Below, in pieces: positions 1 through 10,446 of a stretch of DNA of 64,000 bases. Position numbers and translations under genes: made by a program. The notes beneath the pieces were generated by a model. It saw only the letters and a program-made list of their open reading frames with translations, was not told the DNA's origin and made no database searches. The DNA comes from Parastagonospora avenae f. sp. tritici 18332-5 (taxonomy: Eukaryota; Ascomycota; Dothideomycetes; Pleosporales; Phaeosphaeriaceae), in NCBI GenBank assembly GCA_022559985.1, contig JAFJTR010000068.1, positions 1 to 64,000 of the forward strand, read 5' to 3'. The number at the start of each line of letters is the position of its first letter. Position 1 is the first letter of the stretch.

Positions 1-643
1 CCAGGATAGTCCTATCTTATTGTTCGTCCATCCAGAGGGTGAGGAGGATATATATACTCGATCCTCAGGCCTCACGGCCTGCAGCCAGGTATCCTGTATC
101 GAGCCCGAGGCTGATTGATATATCAGCGCATATACAGGCTAGCAGCGTTATCCACTCCCGATTGCCATCCTGGATGTGAGCCTTGATCTTCCCCTCCTCA
201 TATAGCCTCCCGCTGAACACCCGCTTTGAGCGAGTAAGTATCCCTAGCAGGCAGCCTTTCTCATCCATATTGTATGTATTGCCAGCCTCAACGTCATATT
301 TGCTTATTTTCTCGCGCAGGAGGCTGAAATAGAAGGTATACTTTAATATAGAATCAGCCTGGTGGCGCGCGCGATCGATTCCAGTCGCCCAGCGTGAGAT
401 GAGATCAACCTGGTGTCGCTCGATATATCGATCAACCCAGTGTACGCCAAGCTCCTTCTTCGCAATATCTGAGGCAAATCGTCGTATCATAGGCCGTGTA
501 GGAGGTAGACCTTGCCTTGTAAGGCGCTCGATATAGCGTAGGAGCTCCTGCTCTTGCTGTGGGTGAAGAGCTTGCTGGTTTTCCTGGCGGATTGCGCGTG
601 TAGGCATGCCCAGATGTGTCTCAAGAGTGTCAAAAATACCCAA
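1..643 (-). mobile_element. Truncated Fot1/pogo-like DDE transposase remnant
   Basis: On the minus strand this stretch encodes the N-terminal half of a Tc1/mariner-superfamily (Fot1/pogo) transposase. The CENP-B-type helix-turn-helix region includes 'GLPPTRPMIRRFA', followed by 'YNMDEKGCLLG' and 'IQDGNREWITLLACICAD', the usual lead-in to the catalytic core. The open frame stops at 65. Shifting one frame near 100-130 restores 'SSSPSGWTNNKIGLSW' up to the window edge, so this copy has a frameshift and runs off the window. The frame opens with TTG and is blocked upstream by a stop, so the true N-terminus is missing. It lies about 20 bp beyond the stop codon of the NmrA-like gene. I see no terminal inverted repeat. 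Non-functional remnant. Confidence 0.85.
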
Positions 644-665
644 GAATTAGAGCGTAATACATCCT

Positions 666-1607
666 TCAACAATCGCCAGTACCCTCGATTAGGTTCTTCG
701 CATACTCCTCGACTCCCGTCATCTCCATCCCCAAGGCATCATTAACCGTCCCCTTTTTATCCCACCATACTCCGTCTCCTGCGAACACCAGTCTGTACTT
801 CTTGATCCCATCTTCCGGGTCTTTCTTCACCTCCTCTTCCAGATGCTCCACACTCCAAACCTCCTTTTTAACTTCCCTCCCACTCACTCTGGCCACAACC
901 TCCACCAGCTCCCCATACGACACCGTCTCACCCGCTACACACAACACTCTATCCTCCGCCTCCACATCGCCCGCCACAATCCTGCCCACCACACGCCCAA
1001 TATCACCTACATCCGTCACCGTAACCCTATGCGCCCAATCCCTCAGCGCTCTCACACCAACCCTCCCATCCCCTCCCCCCTTATCAACAACCCCCCAAAA
1101 CGCCTCAAACAAAAAACTCATAAAAATCCCCGTGCTCACAACCGTCCACTTCACGTTCGCCATCCGCGCCTCAGCACGAAGCAAGTCACGTACGCGCTTC
1201 TGCGCACCGAATAAAGGCATCAATCCCCCCGCGTCCAGCGTGACGTCGTAATCCACGCCCCATTGCCAGGGGAAAAACCACAACCTCCCTTCACCCCGGG
1301 CTTTCCGCAATTTGCCGGCTTCGAGTACCTCCTGTGTGAGTTTCTCGATGGAGGAGGGCGTGGAGGTGAAGCCTGTGGCACTGATGAGGATATCGTAGTT
1401 TGAAAAGGCTTGAGCGAGGATGGGGGAGGGAGAAGTCAGGTCGATGGGGATGGCTGGGATAGAGAGGTGGGTGTAGTTTTGGGGCGAGCGGATGCCAAGG
1501 GTGAGGTGCATGTGGGGGAGGAGGAGATGGGGGAGGAGGGCGGTGCCTAGTTCGCCGGCGCCGAGGAGGAGGATGTGGGTTGGGGTGGGAAGGGGGGCTG
1601 TGGGCAT
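666..1607 (-). CDS. NmrA-like / isoflavone-reductase-like NAD(P)-binding protein
   Basis: An intronless gene of 313 aa. The N-terminus has a Rossmann dinucleotide-binding motif ('ILLLGAGELGTALLPHL') a few residues after the first ATG, which is why the start is placed at 1607; the frame extends upstream only through a GTG codon. Downstream come 'YDILISATGF', a 'PWQWGVDYD' segment typical of NmrA/isoflavone reductases, and 'WTVVSTGIFMSFLFE'. These features suggest an atypical short-chain dehydrogenase-type oxidoreductase or redox sensor; the substrate cannot be told from sequence. It is probably cytosolic, with no signal peptide or membrane segment. The gene ends about 20 bp from a transposase remnant, so its last few residues could have been altered by the insertion. 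Divergent to the RACK1 gene. Confidence 0.85.
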   Translation of the reverse strand: MPTAPLPTPTHILLLGAGELGTALLPHLLLPHMHLTLGIRSPQNYTHLSIPAIPIDLTSPSPILAQAFSNYDILISATGFTSTPSSIEKLTQEVLEAGKLRKARGEGRLWFFPWQWGVDYDVTLDAGGLMPLFGAQKRVRDLLRAEARMANVKWTVVSTGIFMSFLFEAFWGVVDKGGGDGRVGVRALRDWAHRVTVTDVGDIGRVVGRIVAGDVEAEDRVLCVAGETVSYGELVEVVARVSGREVKKEVWSVEHLEEEVKKDPEDGIKKYRLVFAGDGVWWDKKGTVNDALGMEMTGVEEYAKNLIEGTGDC

Positions 1608-2577
1608 TTTGGTGAGTGGGGGTGTGGCTGGATGAGAAGGATGAGGGTGCTTCACGAAGTATTGATCGTAGATGGGTAGCGAGATGCAGATGTGAGTTGT
1701 ATCTGTGCTTCTATGTGCTCGGAGTTAAGACGGTGGTGGACGGAGTTTAGTCAGCTGGAAGAGAATGTTCAGATAAGTGCCAAGTCTTGTGATGGCATGA
1801 GTCCAGGTTTTTTGGATATGGGATAATGGAACACAGGTTCGGATTCATTTGAGCTTGCACTGGCGATGTTCGAGTATGTCAGGTGACAGTGAATGTGGTT
1901 CAAAGGTTGACATTCAGCCTTCTAGACTCAATGGATGTTACTTTAACGAGCGTTTGTCGAATATAATGTATACAACTGCCGTTCCTTTCCTTACATAGTT
2001 GATGAGTGAGGTACTACAAACCTGATACGTATTAGATGCTGAAGATGTACCTAGGTAGTAGCCTCGATTCTATGACGAGTGTATGCCGCGCATCGAACGA
2101 TTAGATCTGATAGCCTCAAACTAAATACACCATCGCTACGCTTCAAATGCAAAGGCAGGACCAGATTCACTTCTTCTCTAAAATAAGAGTGCAGTATCAC
2201 CAGGCTCCGGCAAAATTCGTGTCTGCTCTGCACATGCGCGCAGTGATCGAACAGTCTTAAGAGCGCACTAATCAAGAAGCCTGTACATCTTCAGTGTTAC
2301 AAGACATCTTGTCTAGTTTGCAAAAGATTTTGAAAATATCCAGGCCACCTATTACTCCTCCCTGTTGGGTGGTGGTATGTCGATGTTCAGGACGACCCTA
2401 GTTCGCCAGCTCTGGCGGGGCGGAAGCTACGGCGCTAGTGTGCGCACGGTGGACACTAGCACTAATAAGCGAACCTCGAAATTCGCTGTGTGGTATTCGA
2501 AAACCAACGACGACTCTGTTGAACTTCTGCCAGACCTCACGTCAACGTCAAAACAGCAAAAGCCACTCACCGCAAAC
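1608..2577. other. Divergent intergenic region upstream of RACK1
   Basis: About 970 bp separates the start codons of the NmrA-like gene (minus) and the RACK1 gene (plus). A frame opening with ATG at 2365 overlaps the presumed 5' leader of RACK1 and shows no recognisable domain, so it may be leader sequence or an upstream ORF. No repeat, tRNA or transposon end was seen. Confidence 0.5.
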
Positions 2578-3855
2578 ATGGCCGAGCAGTTGGTTCTCCG
2601 TGGTACCCTTGAGGGCCACTCTGGCTGGGTTACTTCCCTCGCTACCTCCCTTGAGAAGTGCGCATCCACAAAGTCCACATACAGCTTTTCAGACGGCGAG
2701 ACTGACATGCGACCAGCCCTAACATGCTTCTCTCGGGATCGCGCGACAAGACCCTGATCATCTGGAACTTGACCCGCGACGAGACCTCGTACGGCTACCC
2801 CAAGAGGAGCCTCCACGGCCACTCCCACATCGTCTCTGACTGCGTACGTAGAACCGGCGACAGCAGCAGCAAGAGCAGCACGCAATTGGCTGGCTAGGAA
2901 GCATGGGGCGCTGAGCTGACAATTGCTGAACAGGTCATCTCCTCTGACGGTGCCTACGCGCTCTCCTCATCGTGGGACAAGACCCTCCGCCTCTGGGAGC
3001 TGTCCACCGGTGTGACCACCCGCCGCTTTGTCGGCCACACCAACGACGTCCTGTCTGTCTCCTTCTCCGCCGACAACCGCCAGATCGTCTCCGGATCGCG
3101 CGACCGAACCATCAAGCTCTGGAACACGCTTGGTGACTGCAAGTACACCATCACCGACAAGGGCCACACCGAGTGGGTCTCGTGCGTGCGCTTCTCGCCC
3201 AACCCCCAGAACCCCGTCATCGTTTCCGCTGGTTGGGACAAGCTCGTCAAGGTGCGTAGAATTACACCCACCAATTTTCCGCCCTTTTTTATGATGATCT
3301 GGATTTCCTTATGTATTTGCTACTTCAGAGCTTCGGCTATGAGACAACAACACCATACTACTGATATGACGCTTCCACACACAATTCGTTAGACACATAT
3401 TTGAGAGATCATCAGCTAACACCGTCAAGGTTTGGGAACTCGCTTCCTGCCGCATCCAGACCGACCACATTGGCCACACCGGCTACATCAACACCGTCAC
3501 CATCTCCCCCGATGGCTCCCTGTGCGCCTCCGGAGGTAAGGACGGAACCACCATGCTCTGGGACTTGAACGAGTCCAAGCACCTCTACTCCCTCCAGGCC
3601 GGTGACGAGATCCACGCCCTTGTCTTCTCGCCGAACCGCTACTGGCTGTGCGCCGCCACCGCCTCCAGCATCATCATCTTCGACCTCGAGAAGAAGAGCA
3701 AGGTTGATGAGCTGAAGCCCGAGTACATGGAGGTTGGCAAGAAGAGCCGGGAGCCCGAGTGTGTCTCCCTGGCCTGGTCCGCCGACGGCCAGACTCTGTT
3801 CGCTGGTTACACTGACAACCGCATCCGCTGCTGGGGCGTCATGTCAAGGGCATAA
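2578..3855 (+). CDS. cpc2: RACK1 / guanine nucleotide-binding protein beta-like (Cpc2/Asc1), WD40
   Basis: The gene has four exons: 2578-2657, 2717-2843, 2934-3251 and 3430-3855, which sum to 951 nt (316 aa), the usual RACK1 length. All three introns have GT-AG ends and join in frame; intron 1 splices GAGAA to CCCTAACATG to give 'LENPNMLLSGSRDK'. The protein is a seven-bladed WD40 propeller with the repeat signatures 'SGSRDKTLIIWNL', 'SSSWDKTLRLWEL', 'SGSRDRTIKLWNT', 'SAGWDKLVKVWEL' and 'SGGKDGTTMLWDL'. By family knowledge it sits on the 40S ribosomal subunit near the mRNA exit channel and scaffolds PKC/cAMP and general amino-acid control signalling (cpc-2 in Neurospora, Asc1 in yeast). G+C is high and codon choice biased, as expected for a strongly expressed gene. 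Confidence 0.97.
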
Positions 3856-4087
3856 GCGAATCTAGTGTTAGAGCTGGTAGGGTCGACGAGAGGCGCAAAT
3901 GGGAAAATGAATGATTCCATGATTCCACATCTCCTGCAGCATTGCCATGGGATATATGAGTGACGCTCAACGCGGGATGGGTCTTGGGCATGGTCAAATA
4001 TCTTCCGGTATTAGCATCCAGGCGCTACGAGTCAATGAAAATATCAAGTCCATTTCATCAAGTCAAAAATGCATTCTTTTGTGATAT

Positions 4088-5239
4088 CTACAGCTTGCTG
4101 AACTTGGGAGTCGTCTTCTGTATCCCGCTAAGCATCGCATCCTTCATGTCCTGCGTCTGCAACATGGCCGCATTCCATATCGCGGTATAGTGCAGCCCAT
4201 CTGCAATCGGCCGATCCCGCGAGTAATTGATAATCTCCTTCGTCCCCAGCACCGCCACCGGGCTCTTACTCGCAATCAACTCTCCCAGCTTCAGCGCCTG
4301 ATCCACCGCCTCCTTCTTATCCTTGTACACACGACTCACCAGCCCATGCTGCAGCGCCTCATCTGACCCAAACACCCTCGCCGACAGCGCAATCTCCTTG
4401 ACCCACGAATGATTGCCCACGGAATGCGGCAGCCTCGACAACGTGCCAATATCCGCCGCAATACCAATATCCACCTCCTTGACCGAGAACGCAGTTGTGT
4501 TTGTCGAAAAGCGAATGTCACATGCCAGACACATGTCCAGCGCAAGGCCGTATGCGATGCCGTGCAGCACGACTATCACGGGCTTCTCGCACTTTTCTAT
4601 CGCGGTTATGCAGTCTTGGAACTCGAAGATGTGCCGGCGCAGGCCGTTGGCTTTGCGCGCGGAGTCGCTGGGCTCGGAGGTGGAGGAGAGTTGGCCGCCT
4701 TGGGATGCTGCCTGGATGTTGTGTTAGAGCTTGGAGAGGATGAGGGGTTGGGAGTGTGCTACTTGGACATCGAGGCCGGCGGTAAAGGCGCGGTCGCCGG
4801 CGCCTGTTAGGAGGACGACGCGGACGTTGGGGTCGTGAGAGAGCTTTTTGAAGATGGCGGAGAGGTTGAGCCACATGCTATAAGGAATTAGTACTGGTAT
4901 GAATGCATTTGGTACCTTGTGCTTCGCGGCGAAGACAGTAAAGACAATATAAAATAGCAGCTCTCCTCGACGCTTCAATCTCAGAAGCTTCCATCTTTCT
5001 TTATTGCGTTTGAATCGATTTCGAGACATGGTGCGCGTGTGGTCCAGCCTTGGAGCTCTTCTTTCGCGCATGTAACAACACAATAGTACCAAAACGACAG
5101 CCCACAAATCAGCAAAGATCACTTACATCTCCTTAAACGCATTCATCTTCTCCGGCCTATTAATCTCGACATGCGCAACATATTCCGCTGGTAACGAGAT
5201 GTTGAAGAACTCATGCTTGTAATCGGCTGCGTTCGCCAT
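4088..5239 (-). CDS. Peroxisomal delta(3,5)-delta(2,4)-dienoyl-CoA isomerase (ECH1-like), PTS1
   Basis: Three exons on the minus strand, 5127-5239, 4763-4877 and 4088-4711, sum to 852 nt (283 aa). Both introns are GT-AG. This is a crotonase-fold protein: 'AGDRAFTAGLDVQ' forms the first oxyanion-hole segment and 'HGIAYGLALDMCLACDIRF' the second. Acidic residues in 'ACDIRF', 'VKEVDIG' and 'AADIGT' match the three catalytic Asp/Glu/Asp positions of mammalian ECH1, separating it from plain enoyl-CoA hydratases. The C-terminus is SKL, a type 1 peroxisomal targeting signal. It should isomerise 3,5-dienoyl-CoA to 2,4-dienoyl-CoA during beta-oxidation of odd-position unsaturated fatty acids. A Fot1-type transposon begins about 200 bp upstream of its start codon. 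Confidence 0.93.
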
Positions 5240-5445
5240 GTTGTCGTATCGTAGCTCTTACTTCCTTTATTTAGCTCTTTTGTATATGAGGTCCAACGGT
5301 GATCAGTGAGCTATAGTTTTAGTGTAAGTTGAAAGGTCTAGCTGGGAAGAAGGAACGTTGGAGTGTTCGGCTTTGATGACATGCGCGCGGGAGTCCTTGC
5401 GGGTTTTGGGTTTGGGCCGAGGCACGTTGATTAGTTAGTGGGTTA

Positions 5446-7261
5446 ACGTGTCTCACCACTCAGTGAGCCACCCCACCAGAATCGCGACGCGTCTTCTCAC
5501 AACTCTCGCAATGCCGCCCACCTAGCACGCCTAGCAGGCTTGAAAAGAAGGCAGACTTGCTCTATTAAAGCACGCAATTTAAAATAAACAGATTTTAAGC
5601 TACTGATATGCTAGCAAACTATATCAAGTTAACTGATTAACCCTCCGCCGACGCGTTCTAGGTACTCTACCTCAGGCTACTACTAACGCTCAGAAACGAA
5701 AGCTACACCCTACAGAGGAGCGCGCTCTAGTAGATTGGATCCTAGACCTCGACCGACGCGGATTTCCGCCCCATATTATCGATGTACGACGAATGGCAAA
5801 CCATCTGCTCGTCGCGCGCGGCCACGAGCCCCCTCCCCAGCCGGTCAGCAAGAACCGGATATCACGCTTTATCAAAGCTCAGCTAGAGCTCTAGATAAAG
5901 TGGAATAGGAAATTCCACTCTCAGCGCGCGAAATCTGAGGACCCGGTCGCAATCTGCGCGTGGTTTAAGCTCGTAGAGGAGACGCGTCAGTCGTATGGTA
6001 TCTGCAACTTAGATATCTATAACTTTAACGAGACTGGCTTTATAATAGGGATTGCTGCGACCTTAAAAGTTATTATAAGCTCTGAGACAGTCGGCCGCGC
6101 GGTTACTACACAGCCAGGTGATCGTGAGTAGGTAAAGGCAATTGAGTGTATTAACCCGTCTGGCTGGTTAACCCTGCCGTTTATAATCCTATAAGGAAAG
6201 CTCTACTAAGCAAGCTGGTATTAAAGCCTTTTACCTAGCTAGGTTATTGCTGTTAGCAACAATGGCTGGACGACTGATAAGCTTGGCCTTGAGTGGGTAA
6301 AGCACTTCCACCGACATACAGAGGCTCGTACAGTAGGGGCCTACCGGCTGCTTATCCTCGACGGCCACGGTAGTCACGCAACGCCTGAGTTTGACCAGTT
6401 CTGTAGAGAGAACAAGATTATCACGCTCTGTATGCCGCCACATACGTCGCACCTCCTACATCCGCTTGATGTAGGCTGCTTCTCGCCTCTTAAGGTCGCG
6501 TACGGCTATCAGGTGTCTGAGCTTGCGCGACAACGCGTCTTCTATATCAACAAGCAGGACTTCCTACAGATCTATCTATGTATTAGAGGGACAGTCCTCT
6601 TAGAGCAGAATATCCAGGCTGGCTTCTGGGCGTCAGGACTAGTCCCAGCTTGTCAAGAACGCGTCCTGTCGTCGCTGACGGTGGTCAGGACGCCTTCTCC
6701 ACCAGGGACGGCAGCCAACGCTGAGGGCGCATGGACGGCAGAGACACCGCATACTATTGCTCAGCTAGAGCAGCAGGCTCAACTTATTCAAGGTCGTCTT
6801 AATCGCCTATCCCAGAGCCCTACTAGCCAGGCTATCTGCCAGCTTGTGAAAGGTTGTCAACTTGCGATGAATTCAGCAACGATACTTTTAGAGGAGAATA
6901 AGAAGCTTCGACAGGCGAGTCAGCGCCGACAGCGCGAGGAGCAACAGCGCCGACAGTATATAGCCTGTGGAGGAGCTCTGCGGGTAGAGGAAGGTCAATT
7001 GCTTGCTACAGAGGCCGAAAGGGTGCTCCAGCAGGTAGAGCAGGAGGGGCAGCCAAGTAGGCCTCGAGCACCACCAACCTGCAGCAAGTGCCACGAAAAA
7101 GGTCACAAAAGAACGCAGTGTACTGTTAGATAGCGCGCATCAAATAGATCTATTTTCTATATATTTTATCGCGTGGTTGTCGAGCTATCGCAAGAAGACG
7201 CGTCGCGATTTTGGTGGGGTGGCTCACTGAGTGGTGCGGCTCACTGAGTGGTGAGACACGT
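5446..7261 (+). mobile_element. Fot1/pogo-family DNA transposon, complete ends, degenerate transposase
   Basis: The element is flanked by TA dinucleotides (5444-5445 and 7262-7263), the target duplication of Tc1/mariner elements. Its terminal inverted repeats start ACGTGTCTCACCACTCAGTG and extend about 50 bp. The right end carries an extra tandem copy of the GGCTCACTGAGTGGTG motif that the left end lacks. Inside, plus-strand frames encode a Fot1/pogo transposase: HTH region near 5690-5890, 'YNFNETGF', 'NNGWTTDKLGLEWVKHF', 'LLILDGHGSHATPEFD' and 'CMPPHTSHLLHPLDVG'. An open C-terminal part (6432-7133) ends in a zinc knuckle, 'CSKCHEKGHKRTQC' (C-x2-C-x4-H-x4-C). The upstream part has several in-frame stops, so the copy is probably dead. 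It is related to the element at 24320-26143. Confidence 0.92.
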
Positions 7262-7471
7262 TAAGTTAGCGCGTTGACGAACAACGAAGATGTGTGCGGG
7301 CGGATCATGCAGCAAACAACAACATAATCCACATCGCCGCTTTTTCCTTACTCTTGTCTCTCCTTATTGTGAAATCTATTGGCCCATTTATTATTCAGTT
7401 AAGTCACTCCATTTTTGTCACTATTAAATCTGCTGTTCAGATCATTCTTGGGTTATCTGTCCTGAGTACCC

Positions 7472-9501
7472 TCAGATAATTCTCATCTCCATCTCGGGAC
7501 TATCGCTGTGGACATTATCTAACTTCAAGTACCATTCGGTACTCTTATTTGCAAGCACGATTCCGATGCGTTCGAAAGCCTCCAGATCACAATTGTTGCG
7601 TCGCAGGATGATCCAGGACGAATTAAAATTGAAAACCGATGCAGCTAATTCTCCGGAATCTTGCGTTGAGTTACCGCAAAGGAGCTTCATAATGATGACT
7701 TCTGAACCATCGGGGATCTGATCCGGACCAGGCGCGGCAATCGCATAGTCCCAAGCGATATTAAAAAATTCGTGCAAACCATATTGTATCAGCTCTTGTT
7801 CGTTGGCACGCAAAAAGAAAAGTGACGATGCTCCATATGAATGCTCGTAAGAACCTAATCCGGTCATCCAGCTACCATGGATAATTTGTGCTTGAATCCC
7901 ACGTCCTCTGTTGAGAAGCTCGCCCGAGGACAATTCTCCTGTGGCATCTACATCCAAGGGAGATATTTTTGCCATAAGGACTGAGATTGACGCCTCTGGT
8001 CTAAAGGAGATATGTTTATGATGGCGAGGCCAGCGAATTGGTCCTGTAGTCGATGCCCACGACCAAGTAGGTGCGCGCCGTTCCTTGGGTCTGGAGTGCC
8101 TTTCCCTTTTCGTCGCATACCAACTCAAATCAGTGACCAAAGTCCTGTACCAGAGTCCTGCGAGATACCTTCCCATCTTGATTGGCATCTTTTTCGCAAG
8201 ACCTTGAAGAGCGGGAAATACATCATTCGGAAAACTCAGCGAGGTTTCTGTGTATGTCATAATGATCCTCATCCACTGCAAACGGATTGCTTGTACGGAC
8301 TTTTCCGGTCAAAGATTAGGCTGCAAATAGGTCTTGCCCTCAGCGTGCACAGGGAATCGAGAGCACTCGCAAGTCAGGTTGCCCGAGCAATCCCATATCA
8401 GCTCTCTCGCCGTGAAATGAACAGTTCGTGGGGATAGCAATCGTTCCTGCAGAGTCCAGCCTCTTTTCAACAGTGGCAGCTGTTTGTGAGACCTCCCATA
8501 ATCTAAATTGAGATCTGGATGCCTCATGGGCTGACGGGTATGTATTTCGAATGTTTCCGAGGCGGAGTCTGCCCAGGTCCAGCTTTGAGATAGATCTCTC
8601 GATTCGGCGATAGCATAGCAACCTCCACTGGATTCTGCGGACAAATTGGCGCACAAAGTTAAGCTTGAACCTTCATGAATCATGGCCATTCTACCCGCTT
8701 CGTGGCGCCAGTCGCTCACGGAATCCTGTATGATACACAGACTGTCGATCCATATATATCTGAAACCTAGACGATGGGTAAAATAGATAGCATGTTGAAA
8801 TTTTTTAGGTGAGTTGTTCCAGACAATGCCGGCTTGATATTCGTCAACTTTCGACAAAGTAGTAGTAATCATGCGGCTCGTGACCCAACAGTGGCTGAGA
8901 CATAGGTAGGGTGCGACTTCATCTGGACTTGGCACATAGAGTCTGACAGGCTGAGGTCCATCGATCTTTAGTACTCTTGTCGGCAAATGGGTATTGGTAT
9001 CTGGACCAGGACAGGGGTGGTGTGTCTTTGCACAATGTTCAAGCCACCCACGCACGCAAGCGACAGCTTGGTCAGATCCGGTATTACCTGAATCGGACTT
9101 CCTGCTTTGATAGCAGGCCACGGACATGGGCTGTCTACAAAGGTCAGCAAGGTATGCTTAAAATACTTGGAAGGAACACACACCTGGAAAGCTGAAAATT
9201 GCAACCTTTTGACACGCATTGACTAGTTCCTTCGATTTCATTTCGCATTTCCAGATGACAAGGCTTAAATGGTCATAATACCATTCGAGGCTCTGGAGCT
9301 GCATCGAGTACTGCACTTTCCTATCCAGACCCTGAGCATGAAAAATCTCGACAAGAATCTTACAACCCCAGCATCCTAATCTTGACGAGGCTTTAGAGCT
9401 GTAACAGTCAGAGGATCTTGGTCGACAGGAAGGTCTGAAGTATCACGTGACTTAAGATCAAGACAAATCCCACAGGCCGGCGTAGTTGTAGAGTTGGTCA
9501 T
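7472..9501 (-). CDS. HET-domain (heterokaryon incompatibility) protein
   Basis: The three conserved HET blocks are present: 'PYLCLSHCW', then 'FRYIWIDSLCIIQDSVSDW' with 'EAGRMAMIHEGSSLTLCA', then 'LLKRGWTLQERLLSPRTVHF'. The C-terminal part has 'MTYTETSLSFPNDVFPALQG' and 'RAPTWSWAS', typical of this family. My model uses exons 7472-8275, 8351-9130 and one starting at 9182; both introns (8276-8350 and 9131-9181) are phase 0 and GT-AG. The first intron removes an in-frame TGA at 8309-8311. The N-terminal exon contains 'GCWGCKILVEIFHAQG', usual for HET proteins. The start is unsure: an ATG at 9501 opens 'ACGICLDLKSRD' but needs a very short intron or a frame correction near 9430. The family triggers cell death on allorecognition. 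It may be intact or slightly damaged. Confidence 0.75.
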
Positions 9502-9611
9502 AATTCATGCTAGCGATAAAGCAATGTAGTACTTGATCGCCATGCGGGATAGCTTGAAGGCAAAAGAATACGAAATGAAAAGCAGCAAAACGAGCTGATA
9601 AACAAGCATCC

Positions 9612-9849
9612 TGTCGGATCATGAGTATCGGTACGTACGTCGCATGATTATCGGCTGGTACGTTGGCTGCCCAACGCTGCTCAAACAGCCGACTCGATCC
9701 TACTTCGGCCCTACTCGTCTCAGATCAGATACACCTCTGTAGCATCCCCACGTAGCTCTGAAGAATCAAGTCAACAACAATCACCGAACAGAATGCATTC
9801 CTAGTTATCGTTATTTCCTTTCAGCACTAGTGCTAAGACCCTACCAACA
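9612..9849 (+). mobile_element. Solo LTR (238 bp) with 5-bp target duplication CATCC
   Basis: The sequence begins TGTCGGATCATGAGTATCGG and ends CCTACCAACA, giving the TG...CA ends of a retrotransposon long terminal repeat. It is flanked on both sides by CATCC (9607-9611 and 9850-9854). Its last 82 bp are identical to the end of the copy at 52722-52957, and the whole element aligns with the inverted copy at 29030-29230. No internal retrotransposon sequence is present, so it is a solo LTR left by recombination. Confidence 0.9.
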
Positions 9850-10446
9850 CATCCATAGTATTAAGTGAGGGCTGTGTTGTCAGGAAGCTGCATGTAGCCA
9901 TAGCCACAGGTAAGTGACCTCTCCGCGACAGGCGGCATGTCATATTTAGCCTTCTTCGCCTCCACCCTCAGCTTCCTCTCTGCCTTCATGCCATATCAGC
10001 GACCCAGCTTCATCACGATTATTACCAGATTTCCGTTTCCCTTACCGCTCTCCCTTTCCTAAACTCTAACCCTTCTTTTGATACAAGTTGATCGCCACCA
10101 GTTCCGCATATCAGAACCAAAAACGCACTACGGTTGCTAATACAGTTCTGCAAGCTACCAACAGCAAAATACGTCTCGCATAAAGGCCCAGGAGGAAAAT
10201 TGCCAAATTCCGCGAAGCGAATCGTGCAAATACAGGCGATCTTAGGTATGAAGAGCAGAGAAGATAACACGCATTCTGCCAACAATATCTGGAACAACGG
10301 TGAGATGTCACTCTTCAGCAAGTAACGCTAAGCATCATTACACTGTCGCGGAAGCTGACGCCACTATGAAAAGAGGCGAAACCATTGAAGAGACTGCTGT
10401 GGAAAATAGCTTCATACAAGATTGGATATGTTGTACAGTTCTGGGC
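9850..10446. other. Intergenic region without a supported gene
   Basis: About 600 bp between the solo LTR and the decayed 3' end of the first DUF3176 copy. Short frames near 10022-10325 overlap on both strands and show no recognisable motif. Confidence 0.5.

Noticed and set aside
802..1251. Long plus-strand open frames opposite the NmrA-like gene
   Set aside because: Low-complexity Ser/Thr/Pro-rich shadows of the minus-strand gene without own domains.
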